Source of the DNA: Dehalococcoidia bacterium
GTDB lineage: Bacteria; Chloroflexota; Dehalococcoidia; SpSt-223
Length of the DNA stretch: 64,000 nucleotides
Assembly: GCA_026003895.1 (NCBI GenBank)
Contig: BPIC01000002.1
Span: 186,001-250,000, forward strand
Direction: 5' to 3'
Below the pieces are notes generated by a model, which was not told where the DNA came from, did no database searches, and saw nothing but the letters and a program-made list of their open reading frames with translations. How positions within the stretch are numbered: position 1 is the first letter of the stretch; each line of letters opens with the position of its first letter. Below are positions 7,655-15,563 of the stretch, one piece after another. The translations under genes were made by a program, and so were the position numbers.

Positions 7655-8535
7655 CACCCACCACGATCCTGATCCATCCACCTGAGCGCCATCGGCTGGT
7701 GCTGCGCGCCGTCAGCCCGATCAGCCACGGCGACACGCTCACCGGTGCCGACAACGCCACCAACACCCGGCTGTTCATGCGCCAGGCCGCGATCCTCGGC
7801 GGCGTCGTCGAGCGAGTGCCCGCGATCTCGGAGAACGCCCTCCGCTCGGTCGCGTTCCGCCAGCCGCTCGCCGACCACCTGCTCGATGCGCTCGGCATCG
7901 GGCCCGGCGAGCTGCCCCAGGCCGTCATGAACCTGCTCTACTCCGGCGGGTCGATGGCCGCCGGCACGACCGCGCCCGACAGTCAGTTCGAACTCGAACA
8001 TCGGCTCCGCAAACTGTATCCCTCGCTCGAGCTGCTCGGCGGCTCGGTCGACCGGTTCGTGCTGTCCGGCTCGCGGCTCAAACTGACGGCGTGGCTGGTC
8101 GCGCGCGAGTACCTGCCCTGGCTCGAGCTCGTGATGCCGGAGGAAACGGAGCTGCTCGCCGCAGCGGCGCAGGTGAGCGCGTTCGAGCTGCTCGCGGAGG
8201 AGACGCGGACGCGTGGGACCGGCAGCGAGAGCGAGGGCAATCAGATGCTCTACAGCTACGAGACGCTCGCCGCCGGCGCGCAGGTGATCGTCGAGATCAC
8301 GCTCGACGGCCGGACGTCACCGGCCGCGCGCGCGGCCGTCGCCGTCGCGCTCACCAGCTGGGACAAATATTTTGGTGGCCAGGCGCGCCAGGGGCGGGGG
8401 CGGATGCACGTGGAGCGGCCGCTCACGATCGACCCGGCGCCGTACCTCGATCATCTCGCGGCGCACGGCGAGGCGATGCGCGCCGGCCTGCTCGATGGCA
8501 CGTTCGGTACGGGGACGGTGCTGTGCGCGCGGTAG
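7651..8535 (+). CDS. csf2: type IV CRISPR-associated Cas7-like backbone protein Csf2
   Basis: Csf2 is the Cas7-family RAMP protein that polymerises along guide RNA. In 294 residues it shows the family-like N-terminal segment SPISHGDTLTGADNATN followed by LFMRQAAI, and a later small-residue-rich stretch SGGSMAAGT. The C-terminal part contains SWDKYFGGQARQGRG, a likely glycine-rich RAMP loop. ATG start with GGAGGAAACCGA upstream and a 4-bp overlap with the preceding gene. The csf3 start lies within its last 13 bases, so the set is tightly coupled. Confidence 0.9.
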   Translation: MTPTTILIHPPERHRLVLRAVSPISHGDTLTGADNATNTRLFMRQAAILGGVVERVPAISENALRSVAFRQPLADHLLDALGIGPGELPQAVMNLLYSGGSMAAGTTAPDSQFELEHRLRKLYPSLELLGGSVDRFVLSGSRLKLTAWLVAREYLPWLELVMPEETELLAAAAQVSAFELLAEETRTRGTGSESEGNQMLYSYETLAAGAQVIVEITLDGRTSPAARAAVAVALTSWDKYFGGQARQGRGRMHVERPLTIDPAPYLDHLAAHGEAMRAGLLDGTFGTGTVLCAR

Positions 8536-9380
8536 GGCGCCCGCTGGCGTTTCTGCCGGGCGGCTGCGAGCCGGTGCTGCAGCGGTTCGCGCGCCTCTCG
8601 ATGGTGCCGCTGCGGGTGCGCTGCAACCTCGCCACCGGCTATCTGCCGAGCGAGATCGACCGGGCCGATCAGCCGCTCGACTCGGTGCTCGCCTGGGCGG
8701 TGCTGCAGGCGCTGCCGTATCCGGTGGCGTTCGGCAACCAGGCTGCCGCCGTCATCCCGACGCCGCTCCAGCTGCTCTGGGTCTCCTCCGGCGAGGAGGG
8801 GATCCCCGCGGGGCTGCCGCTGTGGGCCGCGACGCCGTTGCGCCCGGTGACGCCGAGCGCGCTCGGGCGCGAGTACTGGCACCGGCGCTACCCGGCGCAG
8901 CGCGCCGACATGAGTGTCCGCATTCGGGCAAAAACCAACGCCGGCCGCTGGAAGGAATTTCGCGTGCCGATCAGCCCGCGAACGCCGTGCGAGCTCGAGG
9001 CGCTCGCGATTGGGCACGCCGGCACGATCATCGACCTGCTGGAGCAGGTCTCGCACCTCGGCAAACTGGGGAAAACCGGCTATGGCTATGTCGCGCGCTG
9101 GAGCGTCGAGCCAGTGCCGCTCACTCTCGAGGAGGCCGAGCAGCAGATTCTGGCCACGCGGCCGGTGCCGCTGGCTGCGTACGGGGAGCTCGGCGGGCAG
9201 GTCGCTGGCCGGATCGAACGGCGTGGCTGGACACCGCCGTACTGGTTCGCGCCCTGGCATGCGTCGTGCGTGGTGCCGCCGCTGCAACCACCGCCAGGGC
9301 CGGATGGAGTGGCGGGCCCGGAGACGGATCCGGCGTTTACCGAGATCGACTGGTTTGAGGCGATGCGGGAGATCGGCTGA
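8523..9380 (+). CDS. csf3: type IV CRISPR-associated Cas5-like protein Csf3
   Basis: Csf3 caps the 5' end of the guide RNA as the Cas5 counterpart. The 285-residue protein has a RAMP beginning (VPLRVRCNLATGYLP) followed by LDSVLAWAVLQAL, and a glycine-rich loop HLGKLGKTGYGYVARW near residue 180, characteristic of Cas5/Csf3 proteins. A GTG start at 8523 is inferred because the frame opens there, 12 bases inside csf2; ATG codons further in would remove the first beta strand. No cas6 follows, as expected for subtype IV-B. Confidence 0.88.
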   Translation: MRAVGRPLAFLPGGCEPVLQRFARLSMVPLRVRCNLATGYLPSEIDRADQPLDSVLAWAVLQALPYPVAFGNQAAAVIPTPLQLLWVSSGEEGIPAGLPLWAATPLRPVTPSALGREYWHRRYPAQRADMSVRIRAKTNAGRWKEFRVPISPRTPCELEALAIGHAGTIIDLLEQVSHLGKLGKTGYGYVARWSVEPVPLTLEEAEQQILATRPVPLAAYGELGGQVAGRIERRGWTPPYWFAPWHASCVVPPLQPPPGPDGVAGPETDPAFTEIDWFEAMREIG

Positions 9381-9383
9381 GTG

Positions 9384-10019
9384 ATGGCGAGCTGTGTCCA
9401 GACGGTGATGATCACCTGCCCAGAGCGAGCGAACGAGCGCAGTGTGACGCTCGCGCAGCTCGCCGCGATCGGCATCGTCCCGCGGCTCGCCGAGCCGACG
9501 CCGATGGAGCGCGAGCGGTCACACCAGCAGCACGCTCGCCAAGGCTATCGTGGCCTCCGCGACGTCGACCCGGACCGCGGGGTGCTGCTGATCGAGGATG
9601 ACATCAACCTCTCGCCGCGTCTCGCGTGGTGGCTGAGGCAGCTCGCGGATGGAGCGGCGACAGTCTGGCTGTACGTCCCAGGGCGGAGCGCGTGGCCGAC
9701 GCGCTGGCGGCCGACGATCGAGCAACAGCTGCCGGTTGCGCCGACACTGATCGCCCCGCGTGGACGCGCGATGCTCTGGGGCAGTCAGGCGATCTGGATA
9801 TCGCCGCGCGTTGTCGCCGAGCTGCAGGCGCGCGCCGCCGACCCGGCGCGGTGGGTGACTGGCGGGTTCGATATCCAGGTACGCGAGGCGGCGGCAGCGG
9901 TCGGCGTGCCGCTCCGGATCGCGGTCCCGAACCCCGTCCAGCATCGCCCGGCGGCGTCGCTCGTCCGGTCGCCGCGTCATCACTCGCTCTGCAGCGACCT
10001 GCCGGCGGGCGAGCGGTGA
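9384..10019 (+). CDS. glycosyltransferase-like protein inserted in the type IV-B operon
   Basis: This 211-residue protein looks like a small GT-A-fold glycosyltransferase of the kind found in some phages. It has an N-terminal strand (VQTVMITCPERA), a VLLIEDDINLS segment whose EDD could be the metal/nucleotide-sugar DxD site, GSQAIWIS, and a C-terminal GVPLRIAVPNPVQH block. The ATG at 9384 follows the csf3 stop by 3 bp, and its own stop overlaps the cysH-like start. Transcription with the effector genes is therefore certain to be coupled. A nucleotide-sugar substrate and any role in DNA, RNA or protein modification are inference. Confidence 0.65.
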   Translation: MASCVQTVMITCPERANERSVTLAQLAAIGIVPRLAEPTPMERERSHQQHARQGYRGLRDVDPDRGVLLIEDDINLSPRLAWWLRQLADGAATVWLYVPGRSAWPTRWRPTIEQQLPVAPTLIAPRGRAMLWGSQAIWISPRVVAELQARAADPARWVTGGFDIQVREAAAAVGVPLRIAVPNPVQHRPAASLVRSPRHHSLCSDLPAGER

Positions 10020-10771
10020 CGCCGGCCGAGCGCGCCGGCTATCTCGCCCACAGCCGCACGCTGGCGTTTCAGCGCCGGCTCGACGAGGCGCGCCGAGCGA
10101 TCGAGGCCTGGCGTCGCGTCACCACTCGGCGGTTCGTCTCCTACTCGGCCGGCAAAGACTCGGAGGTGGTGCTGCATCTGGCGCGCCAGGATGAGCCGCA
10201 GCTACTCGCGGTCTGGAGCGATGACGAGTTTAATCTCCCGGAGACGCTCGCCCAGCTCGAGCGGACGCCTAACCTCCATCGGATCGCCGCCCGGGTCTGG
10301 CATGCGGAGTGGTTTACCGCCTGGGCCGACGGCCCGGCGCGGGTGCCGCCCGGGACTGAGTGGGTCGAACCGATTGCCGGACAGTTTGGGCTGGCGGCCT
10401 GGGCGATTCGGCACGGGTACGATGGGGTGGCGATCGGCCTGCGGGCGCAGGAGAGCGCCGACCGGCGGCGCAACGCGCGCCGCCGCGGTACGCTCCATCA
10501 GCTGCGCGAGACGGGCGTCTGGCACGCCTACCCGCTCGCCTGGTGGCGGACCGAGGATGTCTGGGCCTACCTCGTGTCGCGCGAGGTGCCGTACAACGCG
10601 GCCTATGACCGGCTGTCGGCGATCGGCGTGCCGGCGGCGCGCCAGCGGATCGGGCCGTTCGCGGTCGAGCGCGTGCTGCAGTTCGGCGCGCTGAGCGACC
10701 TCAGGCGCGGCTGGCCTGAGGAGTTTGCCCGGTTCGCCGCCAGGTTCCCCGACGCCCGGCGGCTCAGCTAG
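10016..10771 (+). CDS. cysH: CysH-like PAPS-reductase/ATP-pyrophosphatase family protein
   Basis: This is the ancillary gene that typically accompanies type IV-B CRISPR-Cas. The 251-residue protein has the adenine-nucleotide alpha-hydrolase P-loop SYSAGKDSEVVLHLA near residue 43 (SxGKDS motif) and a WSDDEFNLPE segment resembling the second strand. The metal-binding Cys pairs and C-terminal ECG(I/L)H motif of true assimilatory reductases are absent, so sulfate reduction is unlikely. A role in nucleotide or nucleic-acid chemistry is more likely (inference). GTG start at 10016 in a GTGA overlap with the preceding stop; last gene of the operon. Confidence 0.85.
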   Translation: MTPAERAGYLAHSRTLAFQRRLDEARRAIEAWRRVTTRRFVSYSAGKDSEVVLHLARQDEPQLLAVWSDDEFNLPETLAQLERTPNLHRIAARVWHAEWFTAWADGPARVPPGTEWVEPIAGQFGLAAWAIRHGYDGVAIGLRAQESADRRRNARRRGTLHQLRETGVWHAYPLAWWRTEDVWAYLVSREVPYNAAYDRLSAIGVPAARQRIGPFAVERVLQFGALSDLRRGWPEEFARFAARFPDARRLS

Positions 10772-10782
10772 CGCCACCGAGC

Positions 10783-10807
10783 CTGATATCCAATCTGTCG
10801 ATATCAG
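10783..10807. promoter_or_regulatory. perfect inverted repeat, operator or weak terminator
   Basis: An 8-bp perfect inverted repeat, CTGATATC and GATATCAG, is separated by 9 nt. It lies 11 bp after the cysH stop and 27 bp before the -35 box of the next operon. It is AT-rich in a GC-rich context and lacks a T-run, so a protein-binding operator is more likely than a terminator. Confidence 0.55.
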
Positions 10808-10833
10808 ACGCACTGGTTATAGATGCGCATGTA

Positions 10834-10862
10834 TTGACAATGTCATGCGGATGAGATATAGT
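10834..10862 (+). promoter_or_regulatory. near-consensus sigma-70 promoter of the MoxR-VWA operon
   Basis: TTGACA (10834-10839) and TATAGT (10857-10862) are spaced by exactly 17 bp, the best promoter match I found in the window. The predicted start site near 10869 leaves about 13 nt before the ATG at 10882, which holds the GAGGAGG ribosome binding site. Confidence 0.85.
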
Positions 10863-10881
10863 GGTAGGCGAGGAGGACGAC

Positions 10882-11538
10882 ATGAACGAGACCACCGCTC
10901 GCCTGATCCGCGCAGCCGAGTCCCTCGGCGCCCGGCGCTGGGCGCCGAACGGGGATGCCGGTCCCATTCGCTACTACCTGCCGGGTAAGATGGTTGTTGA
11001 GTGCGCCCGCGAGGCCGGCTTGCCGACCGGCAACCGCGTCGACGTCTACGTCGACGGTGTCACCGGCGCGGTCCGCGTCACCTCTCGCGAGCATGTTGGT
11101 TCTGGCCGCGTCCGTTCCGCCATCGAGCGGGTCGGCGAGATCGCCCGCCGGCGGCTCGAGACCGCCGAGCCCACTCCCGAGCCCCCCGCCGACTCTACCC
11201 CCGAGACCACCGCCGACTCTACCCCCGAGACCACCGCTGCGTCAGCGTCAGCGCCCGCCAGCGGGCAGGCGCCCATCGTTGCCGAATTTCTCGCCCAGTT
11301 CGCCGCCCGGTTCGGCGGCGCGCCCACGCCCGAGCAGGCGGCCAAACTGCTCCGGGCGTTCGAGGCCGCCCGCCGGGCGGGGCGGCCGGTCGAGCTCGGC
11401 CGGCCGCTGGCGGCCGACGAGGCCGCCGCGGTCGAGGAGTATCTGCAGTCCATCGCCGCCTCCGCGACAGCGCCGGCGGCACCGCCGGACCCGCTCGGCC
11501 GGCGGTGGGAGCGGGTCGAGGCCCGGTGGCGGCCGTAA
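10882..11538 (+). CDS. unknown two-part protein with repeat linker
   Basis: First gene behind the strong promoter; 218 residues from the ATG at 10882, which has GAGGAGG 5 nt upstream. Residues 1-85 form a compact basic domain with YYLPGKMVVECAREAGLP and a strand VDVYVDGVTGAVRV. A Thr/Pro/Glu linker with a tandem repeat (DSTPETTA twice) follows, then a C-terminal helical segment around APTPEQAAKLLRAFEAARR. No family is recognised. Leading position and a nucleic-acid-like basic first domain would fit a regulator or an adaptor of the MoxR-VWA module, but nothing shows this directly. Confidence 0.7.
   Translation: MNETTARLIRAAESLGARRWAPNGDAGPIRYYLPGKMVVECAREAGLPTGNRVDVYVDGVTGAVRVTSREHVGSGRVRSAIERVGEIARRRLETAEPTPEPPADSTPETTADSTPETTAASASAPASGQAPIVAEFLAQFAARFGGAPTPEQAAKLLRAFEAARRAGRPVELGRPLAADEAAAVEEYLQSIAASATAPAAPPDPLGRRWERVEARWRP
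11191..11238 (+). repeat. 24-bp tandem repeat (two copies)
   Basis: Two copies of 24 bp, starting GACTCTACCC and differing at the last base, encode the duplicated DSTPETTA linker of the gene at 10882. It is a simple slippage-type duplication. Confidence 0.9.
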
Positions 11539-11588
11539 CCGGCACGTTCTCGACGAGCTCGGCAACCCGGCCGAGCTGTAAAACTCAG

Positions 11589-11610
11589 CCCGCCGGCCAC
11601 CCCCGGCGGG
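11589..11610 (+). terminator. GC stem-loop before moxR
   Basis: Perfect 8-bp stem CCCGCCGG / CCGGCGGG with a 6-nt loop, followed by CGCTTTGG. It lies 50 bp after the stop of the first cistron and 21 bp before the moxR start. The short T-run makes it a weak terminator or attenuator, or an mRNA-processing hairpin. Similar hairpins precede other genes of the operon. Confidence 0.6.
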
Positions 11611-11631
11611 CGCTTTGGATTAGGTAATTTC

Positions 11632-12687
11632 ATGAAAACGACTGACCTCCCGTCCGTGATCGCTACCGCCGCCGTCGCCGGCGTGCGCCCCATGCTGTGG
11701 GGCGCGCCCGGTATTGGGAAGACGGCGGCGGTGCGCGCCGCCGCCGACCAGCTCGGCGCCGAGTTGGTCGTGCTCGAGCTCTCAACCCTCGAGCCGACCG
11801 ATATCGGTGGCGCGCCGTACGTGTGGCGCGGCGAGTATCGCGTCGCTACCCCCGCGTGGGCGCGCCGGCTTGCGGCTGCCCCGCGGGGGCTGCTGTTTTT
11901 GGACGAGCTGACAACGGCTCGTCCAGTCACTCTTGACGCGGCCGTGAACCTCATCCTCGACGGCCGCGTCAACGACGAGTTCACGCTGCCCCGCACGGTC
12001 GCGATCGTCTGTGCGGGAAACCCCGCCGAGCACACGCACGGCGGGGCGAGCCTGTCGTCGGCGCTCAGCAATCGGCTGGCACACATTCAATGCCAGCCAC
12101 CATCTGTCGACGACTGGCTCGCCATCGTCACCGGCACGACCTCGACGCCGCCCATCGCCGTGCCCGAGAGCATCGACGAGCGGGCGTACCGGCTCTGCGC
12201 CCAGGCTGTCGCGCGGGCGCGGGCGGGCAAGGGGCTCGTCGGCCAGCCGCCAGCGGGCGGCGGCGCGTACCTCACGCCTCGCTCTGCCGAGGCACTCTGC
12301 CGCTGGGTGGCGGCGGCTACCGCCGCCCGGCTCGCCGACCACCTCATCGACGAGGTGGCGGTCGGCATCGTCGGCGAGGGGCCGTGGACGGAGATTGCCA
12401 CCGTTCTGCGCGACCCCACATTCTGGTTGCCGACGCCGGCTGACATCATCGCCGGCACGCCGTGGCCGGACACACCGGCTGGCGCGCTCGAGGTCGGGCG
12501 TGCGCTCGCCGCCGCCATCGAGTCCGGCGCCATCGACGCCGCCGCCGGGTGGACGGCGTTCAACCGATTGTTTGATGACGAACGCGTCGATTTCGGCATC
12601 CCAGTTCTGTCGGCCATCGTCGCCGCATGCGCTCGCCACGGCGTGTACACGCCCGGGCTCGAGCGGTGGCTGGAGGCGTGCCAATGA
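11632..12687 (+). CDS. MoxR-type AAA+ ATPase
   Basis: AAA+ chaperone-like ATPase of the MoxR clan, which remodels partner proteins through a VWA-domain cofactor. In 351 residues it shows Walker A GAPGIGKT (near residue 24), Walker B LLFLDELT (near 87) and sensor-1 VCAGNP (near 125). The ATG at 11632 is preceded only by a weak AGG. Its stop overlaps the next start by 4 bp. The HExxH/VWA partner follows two genes on, the usual MoxR-VWA layout. In other bacteria such modules act in metal insertion, stress or biological conflict; the phage role is unknown. Confidence 0.88.
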   Translation: MKTTDLPSVIATAAVAGVRPMLWGAPGIGKTAAVRAAADQLGAELVVLELSTLEPTDIGGAPYVWRGEYRVATPAWARRLAAAPRGLLFLDELTTARPVTLDAAVNLILDGRVNDEFTLPRTVAIVCAGNPAEHTHGGASLSSALSNRLAHIQCQPPSVDDWLAIVTGTTSTPPIAVPESIDERAYRLCAQAVARARAGKGLVGQPPAGGGAYLTPRSAEALCRWVAAATAARLADHLIDEVAVGIVGEGPWTEIATVLRDPTFWLPTPADIIAGTPWPDTPAGALEVGRALAAAIESGAIDAAAGWTAFNRLFDDERVDFGIPVLSAIVAACARHGVYTPGLERWLEACQ

Positions 12688-13373
12688 CCGCCACGTACGA
12701 CCCGCGCCCCGTCGGCCGAGGGCACGGCGTGCTCCTGCCCGACGGGCTCGATGCTGACGTCATCGTCAGCGACGAGCACTGGCACGTCACCGATTCGCTC
12801 GGCACGCACAGCCCCCTGCTCGCCACGCCATACCTGCGCGCGTGGCGCACCGATGGGGGCGAGGTATCGCGAGGCTTGAACCTTGCACGCCACCTCGGGC
12901 CGGCGCTGGATGCGCTGACCGAGGAGGCGGTGGCGCTGCTCCGCGAGACGACCGAGCGGGTGGCCGCACGCGAGCTTGCGACCCTCGCCATAGCGCGGGC
13001 GCTCGCGGCGTGGGTGCCCGAGCGAGACGAACTCACCCGCGCCGGCGCCTGGAGCCGGGATGTGGCGTACGACGCGCCACCCCCGCTCGAGGTGCTCCGG
13101 CGTATCTCGGCGGACGCGCAGCCGCCAGCACTCGACATCAGGCCGGTCGATGTCGCGCGCGCCTACCGCGCATGGCTCGACCGCGTCTGTCGTCTCGCCA
13201 CCACCATCCCCACCGGCGAGACGCACAGCTCCGGCACGCTCGGCGTCGTGATGCACTGGCGGCCCACCGTCGTACTCGCGGCCGCGCTCCAGCGCGACGC
13301 CGAGTGGCGCGCCGAGCTTGCCAATTTCCGCGACCGCAGGGCGCGTCGCATCGCTATTTGGGGGATGCCGTGA
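12684..13373 (+). CDS. unknown protein A of the HWRPTV family
   Basis: A 229-residue protein between MoxR and its VWA partner, joined to both by 4-bp overlaps (ATGA, GTGA). It shares three landmarks with the genes at 14952 and 15560: an N-terminal LLPDG turn, a central YRAWLDRV helix and a C-terminal MHWRPTVVLAAAL segment. The three are therefore diverged copies of one family that I do not recognise. No catalytic motif is visible; the helix-rich middle suggests an adaptor. Placement inside the operon suggests it works with MoxR (inference). Confidence 0.72.
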   Translation: MTATYDPRPVGRGHGVLLPDGLDADVIVSDEHWHVTDSLGTHSPLLATPYLRAWRTDGGEVSRGLNLARHLGPALDALTEEAVALLRETTERVAARELATLAIARALAAWVPERDELTRAGAWSRDVAYDAPPPLEVLRRISADAQPPALDIRPVDVARAYRAWLDRVCRLATTIPTGETHSSGTLGVVMHWRPTVVLAAALQRDAEWRAELANFRDRRARRIAIWGMP

Positions 13374-14914
13374 CGAACGACGCCACTTTCTCCGCCATCG
13401 TCGCCGCGCGGCGGCGACTGCTCGTGCGCCAACCGTGGCTGGCCGAGGCGCTGCTCGCCATTGACTGGCAGCCGAGCGTCTCGTGCCCAGCGCTGGCCGT
13501 CAGCCGCAGCGGGCGGGGCTACTACAACCCCAACCTGCTGCGACAGTACAAGGATTTCCGCCAGCCGGGCGTGCTCGAGGCCGCACTCGAGCACGAACTT
13601 GGGCACCTACTGCGCCTGCACTGGGACCGCGCAGAGGCCGTCGGCGCTGCCGACCGAGTGTTCAACGTCGCCGGCGATGCCGAGATTAACGACGATATCG
13701 CCGGCGCGCCAGACTCGTGGGTGTTCCCGCGCACGCTCGGGCGTCCCGAGCACCTGCCAGCCGAGGCGTACCTCGCGGCTGCTGCCGAGTGGTTGCAGCA
13801 GCAGCAGGGCACCAACGCCAACGGCACTGCTGCCGAGCAGCCACCGGCCGACGGCGCTACCACGCAACCGCCAGCCGCCGACGAGCCTGCCAAGGAGCAC
13901 GAAGACGACGGCGAGGAGGAGGAAGAAGAGGAGGACGAGGAAGAGGGCGAGGAGGAGGAAGAAGAGGAGGACGAGAACACCGTCGAGGACGACGACGCGC
14001 CAACGGTAGGCACCGGGACTGGGAAGGGCCGGGCGCGCGGCCGTCGTCGCAGCGGTGGTCGACGTGGCACCGGTGGACGTGGCGACGGTGGCAGCAGCGC
14101 CACCGTCGCCACGAGCGGCGGGGCACGCAGTGGGGGCGCCACCTCGTCGACCGATGCGAGCGCCGGCGAGGGTGACGAGGCGAGCGAGGATGGCAACGCG
14201 CAGACACGGTTCGGCGCTGGCGACTGCGGCTCGGCAGCCGACGGCGTCGAGCGCGAGTACGAGCGCGGCGACGACCGGCGCGGCATGACGCCCAGCGAAA
14301 TCCGCGCCATTGCGCAGCGTGTCGCTCAGGCTGCGCGCGCCGCCGGCACAGCGACCGGCGGCTGGCGGCAGTGGGCCGAGGAGGTGCTGCGTCCGCGCGG
14401 CGAGCCCTGGCGGGCGTTGCTCGAGCGGCACCTGACGCGCCCGCTCGCCGGCGGCGCCGTGCCGCACCGGACCCGCCGGCTCTCGAGCCGCTCGGGGCCG
14501 CTGACGCCGCGGTTGCGGTGGCGCGAGCTGGGCGCCAGGATCGGGGTGCTGCTCGACGTGTCGGGCAGCATGGCGAGCGACGTCCCGCTGGCAGCGGGCG
14601 TCGCCGAGCGGGTGGCCGCACGCTACGGCGCCGACCTGGTGTACGTCACCTGCGACGTCACCGCATCGCGGCCGTGCCGCACCTATCGCGAGGCACTACA
14701 GCAGCCGGTCGGCGGGGGCGGTACCGACCTCCGCGTCGGCATCAAGGCGCTCGAGGCGGCCGGCGCCGACGTGATCCTCGTCGTGACCGACGGGGAGACG
14801 CCGTGGCCGGCGCCCGACGAGGCGCGGGTGCCCGTTGTCGTCGCGCTGGTCGGCGAGCGGCCGGGCTACCCGCCGGCGTACCTGCCGGCGGTGCGCGTGG
14901 AGAGTGACGCATGA
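13370..14914 (+). CDS. HExxH metallopeptidase-like protein with C-terminal VWA domain
   Basis: Partner of the MoxR ATPase, matching the layout of DUF2201-type proteins. The N-terminal domain has a zincin motif HELGHLLRLH near residue 81 with a possible third ligand region GDAEIND near 104. A long low-complexity linker follows, strongly acidic at residues about 183-210 and then Gly/Arg/Ser-rich. The last 130 residues form a VWA domain with the MIDAS motif DVSGSM and GGGGTDL. The GTG start at 13370 overlaps the preceding stop. 514 residues; the linker is unusually long. The family often has a non-enzymatic role, so peptidase activity is unproven. Confidence 0.85.
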   Translation: MTNDATFSAIVAARRRLLVRQPWLAEALLAIDWQPSVSCPALAVSRSGRGYYNPNLLRQYKDFRQPGVLEAALEHELGHLLRLHWDRAEAVGAADRVFNVAGDAEINDDIAGAPDSWVFPRTLGRPEHLPAEAYLAAAAEWLQQQQGTNANGTAAEQPPADGATTQPPAADEPAKEHEDDGEEEEEEEDEEEGEEEEEEEDENTVEDDDAPTVGTGTGKGRARGRRRSGGRRGTGGRGDGGSSATVATSGGARSGGATSSTDASAGEGDEASEDGNAQTRFGAGDCGSAADGVEREYERGDDRRGMTPSEIRAIAQRVAQAARAAGTATGGWRQWAEEVLRPRGEPWRALLERHLTRPLAGGAVPHRTRRLSSRSGPLTPRLRWRELGARIGVLLDVSGSMASDVPLAAGVAERVAARYGADLVYVTCDVTASRPCRTYREALQQPVGGGGTDLRVGIKALEAAGADVILVVTDGETPWPAPDEARVPVVVALVGERPGYPPAYLPAVRVESDA

Positions 14915-14951
14915 CACTCGCCGCGGTGCTGACTGGCCAGGGAGGTGGCGT

Positions 14952-15563
14952 ATGACCCGCCCGCTCGCCCGGCTACACGACCGGTGGCTGATGGTGCGCG
15001 ATGACCTCCTGTCGGGCGTGCTGCTGCCCGACGGCGAGCGGGCGCAGACGGCGCTCGGCCGCACGGTCATCACGGCGGTCGACCGGCGGGTCGGCTGCGG
15101 CTGGATCAACCCGATGCACTCCGCAGCGGGCGCCGTGCGGCTGATGCTGGGCATCGACGAGCCGGTGAGCTCCGACTACACCATCGTGCTGAGCGAGCGG
15201 GCGACCGAGCCGCAGGCCGCGCGGCTCGCCAAGCACGTGCACGCGTGGCTCGCCGAGCTGGCCGAGCAGTCGGCCGCTATCCTGCGCCAGCCGGCCGAGC
15301 GCGAGGCCATGTATCAGCTCGCCGCGCGCGCCTACTGGGGCGTCATGCGACGCGATGGCGACGCGCCGCTCGTGATCTATCTACCGCCAGCCCTCGACCA
15401 GTCGGCGCTCGCGCTCTGCACGGCCTACCGCGAGTGGCTGAGCGCCGTGGCGTGGTGGGCGGCGAGCGCGCTGCTGGGCGTACCGCACTGGCGGCCCACG
15501 GTGCTGCTGCCGCGGGTGGTCAGGGCGGTCGAGGCGCTGGCGCGCGAGGTGCCACGACGATGA
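14952..15563 (+). CDS. unknown protein B of the HWRPTV family
   Basis: 203 residues. The ATG at 14952 is chosen because GGGAGGTGGCGT lies directly upstream; a 14-codon frame starting at 14911 and overlapping the VWA stop may couple translation. It shares LLPDG near residue 21, YREWLSAV and PHWRPTVLLP with the paralogs at 12684 and 15560. It has several Trp and Tyr residues in the C-terminal half and no known catalytic motif. Its partner is probably the MoxR-VWA pair. Confidence 0.7.
   Translation: MTRPLARLHDRWLMVRDDLLSGVLLPDGERAQTALGRTVITAVDRRVGCGWINPMHSAAGAVRLMLGIDEPVSSDYTIVLSERATEPQAARLAKHVHAWLAELAEQSAAILRQPAEREAMYQLAARAYWGVMRRDGDAPLVIYLPPALDQSALALCTAYREWLSAVAWWAASALLGVPHWRPTVLLPRVVRAVEALAREVPRR

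Noticed and set aside
10016..10771. Genuine assimilatory PAPS reductase
   Set aside because: Lacks the C-terminal ECGIH-type catalytic motif and the metal Cys pairs, and sits in a CRISPR operon.
14911..14955. 14-codon leader peptide before the gene at 14952
   Set aside because: ATGA overlap is present but the product has no feature; kept only as possible coupling.
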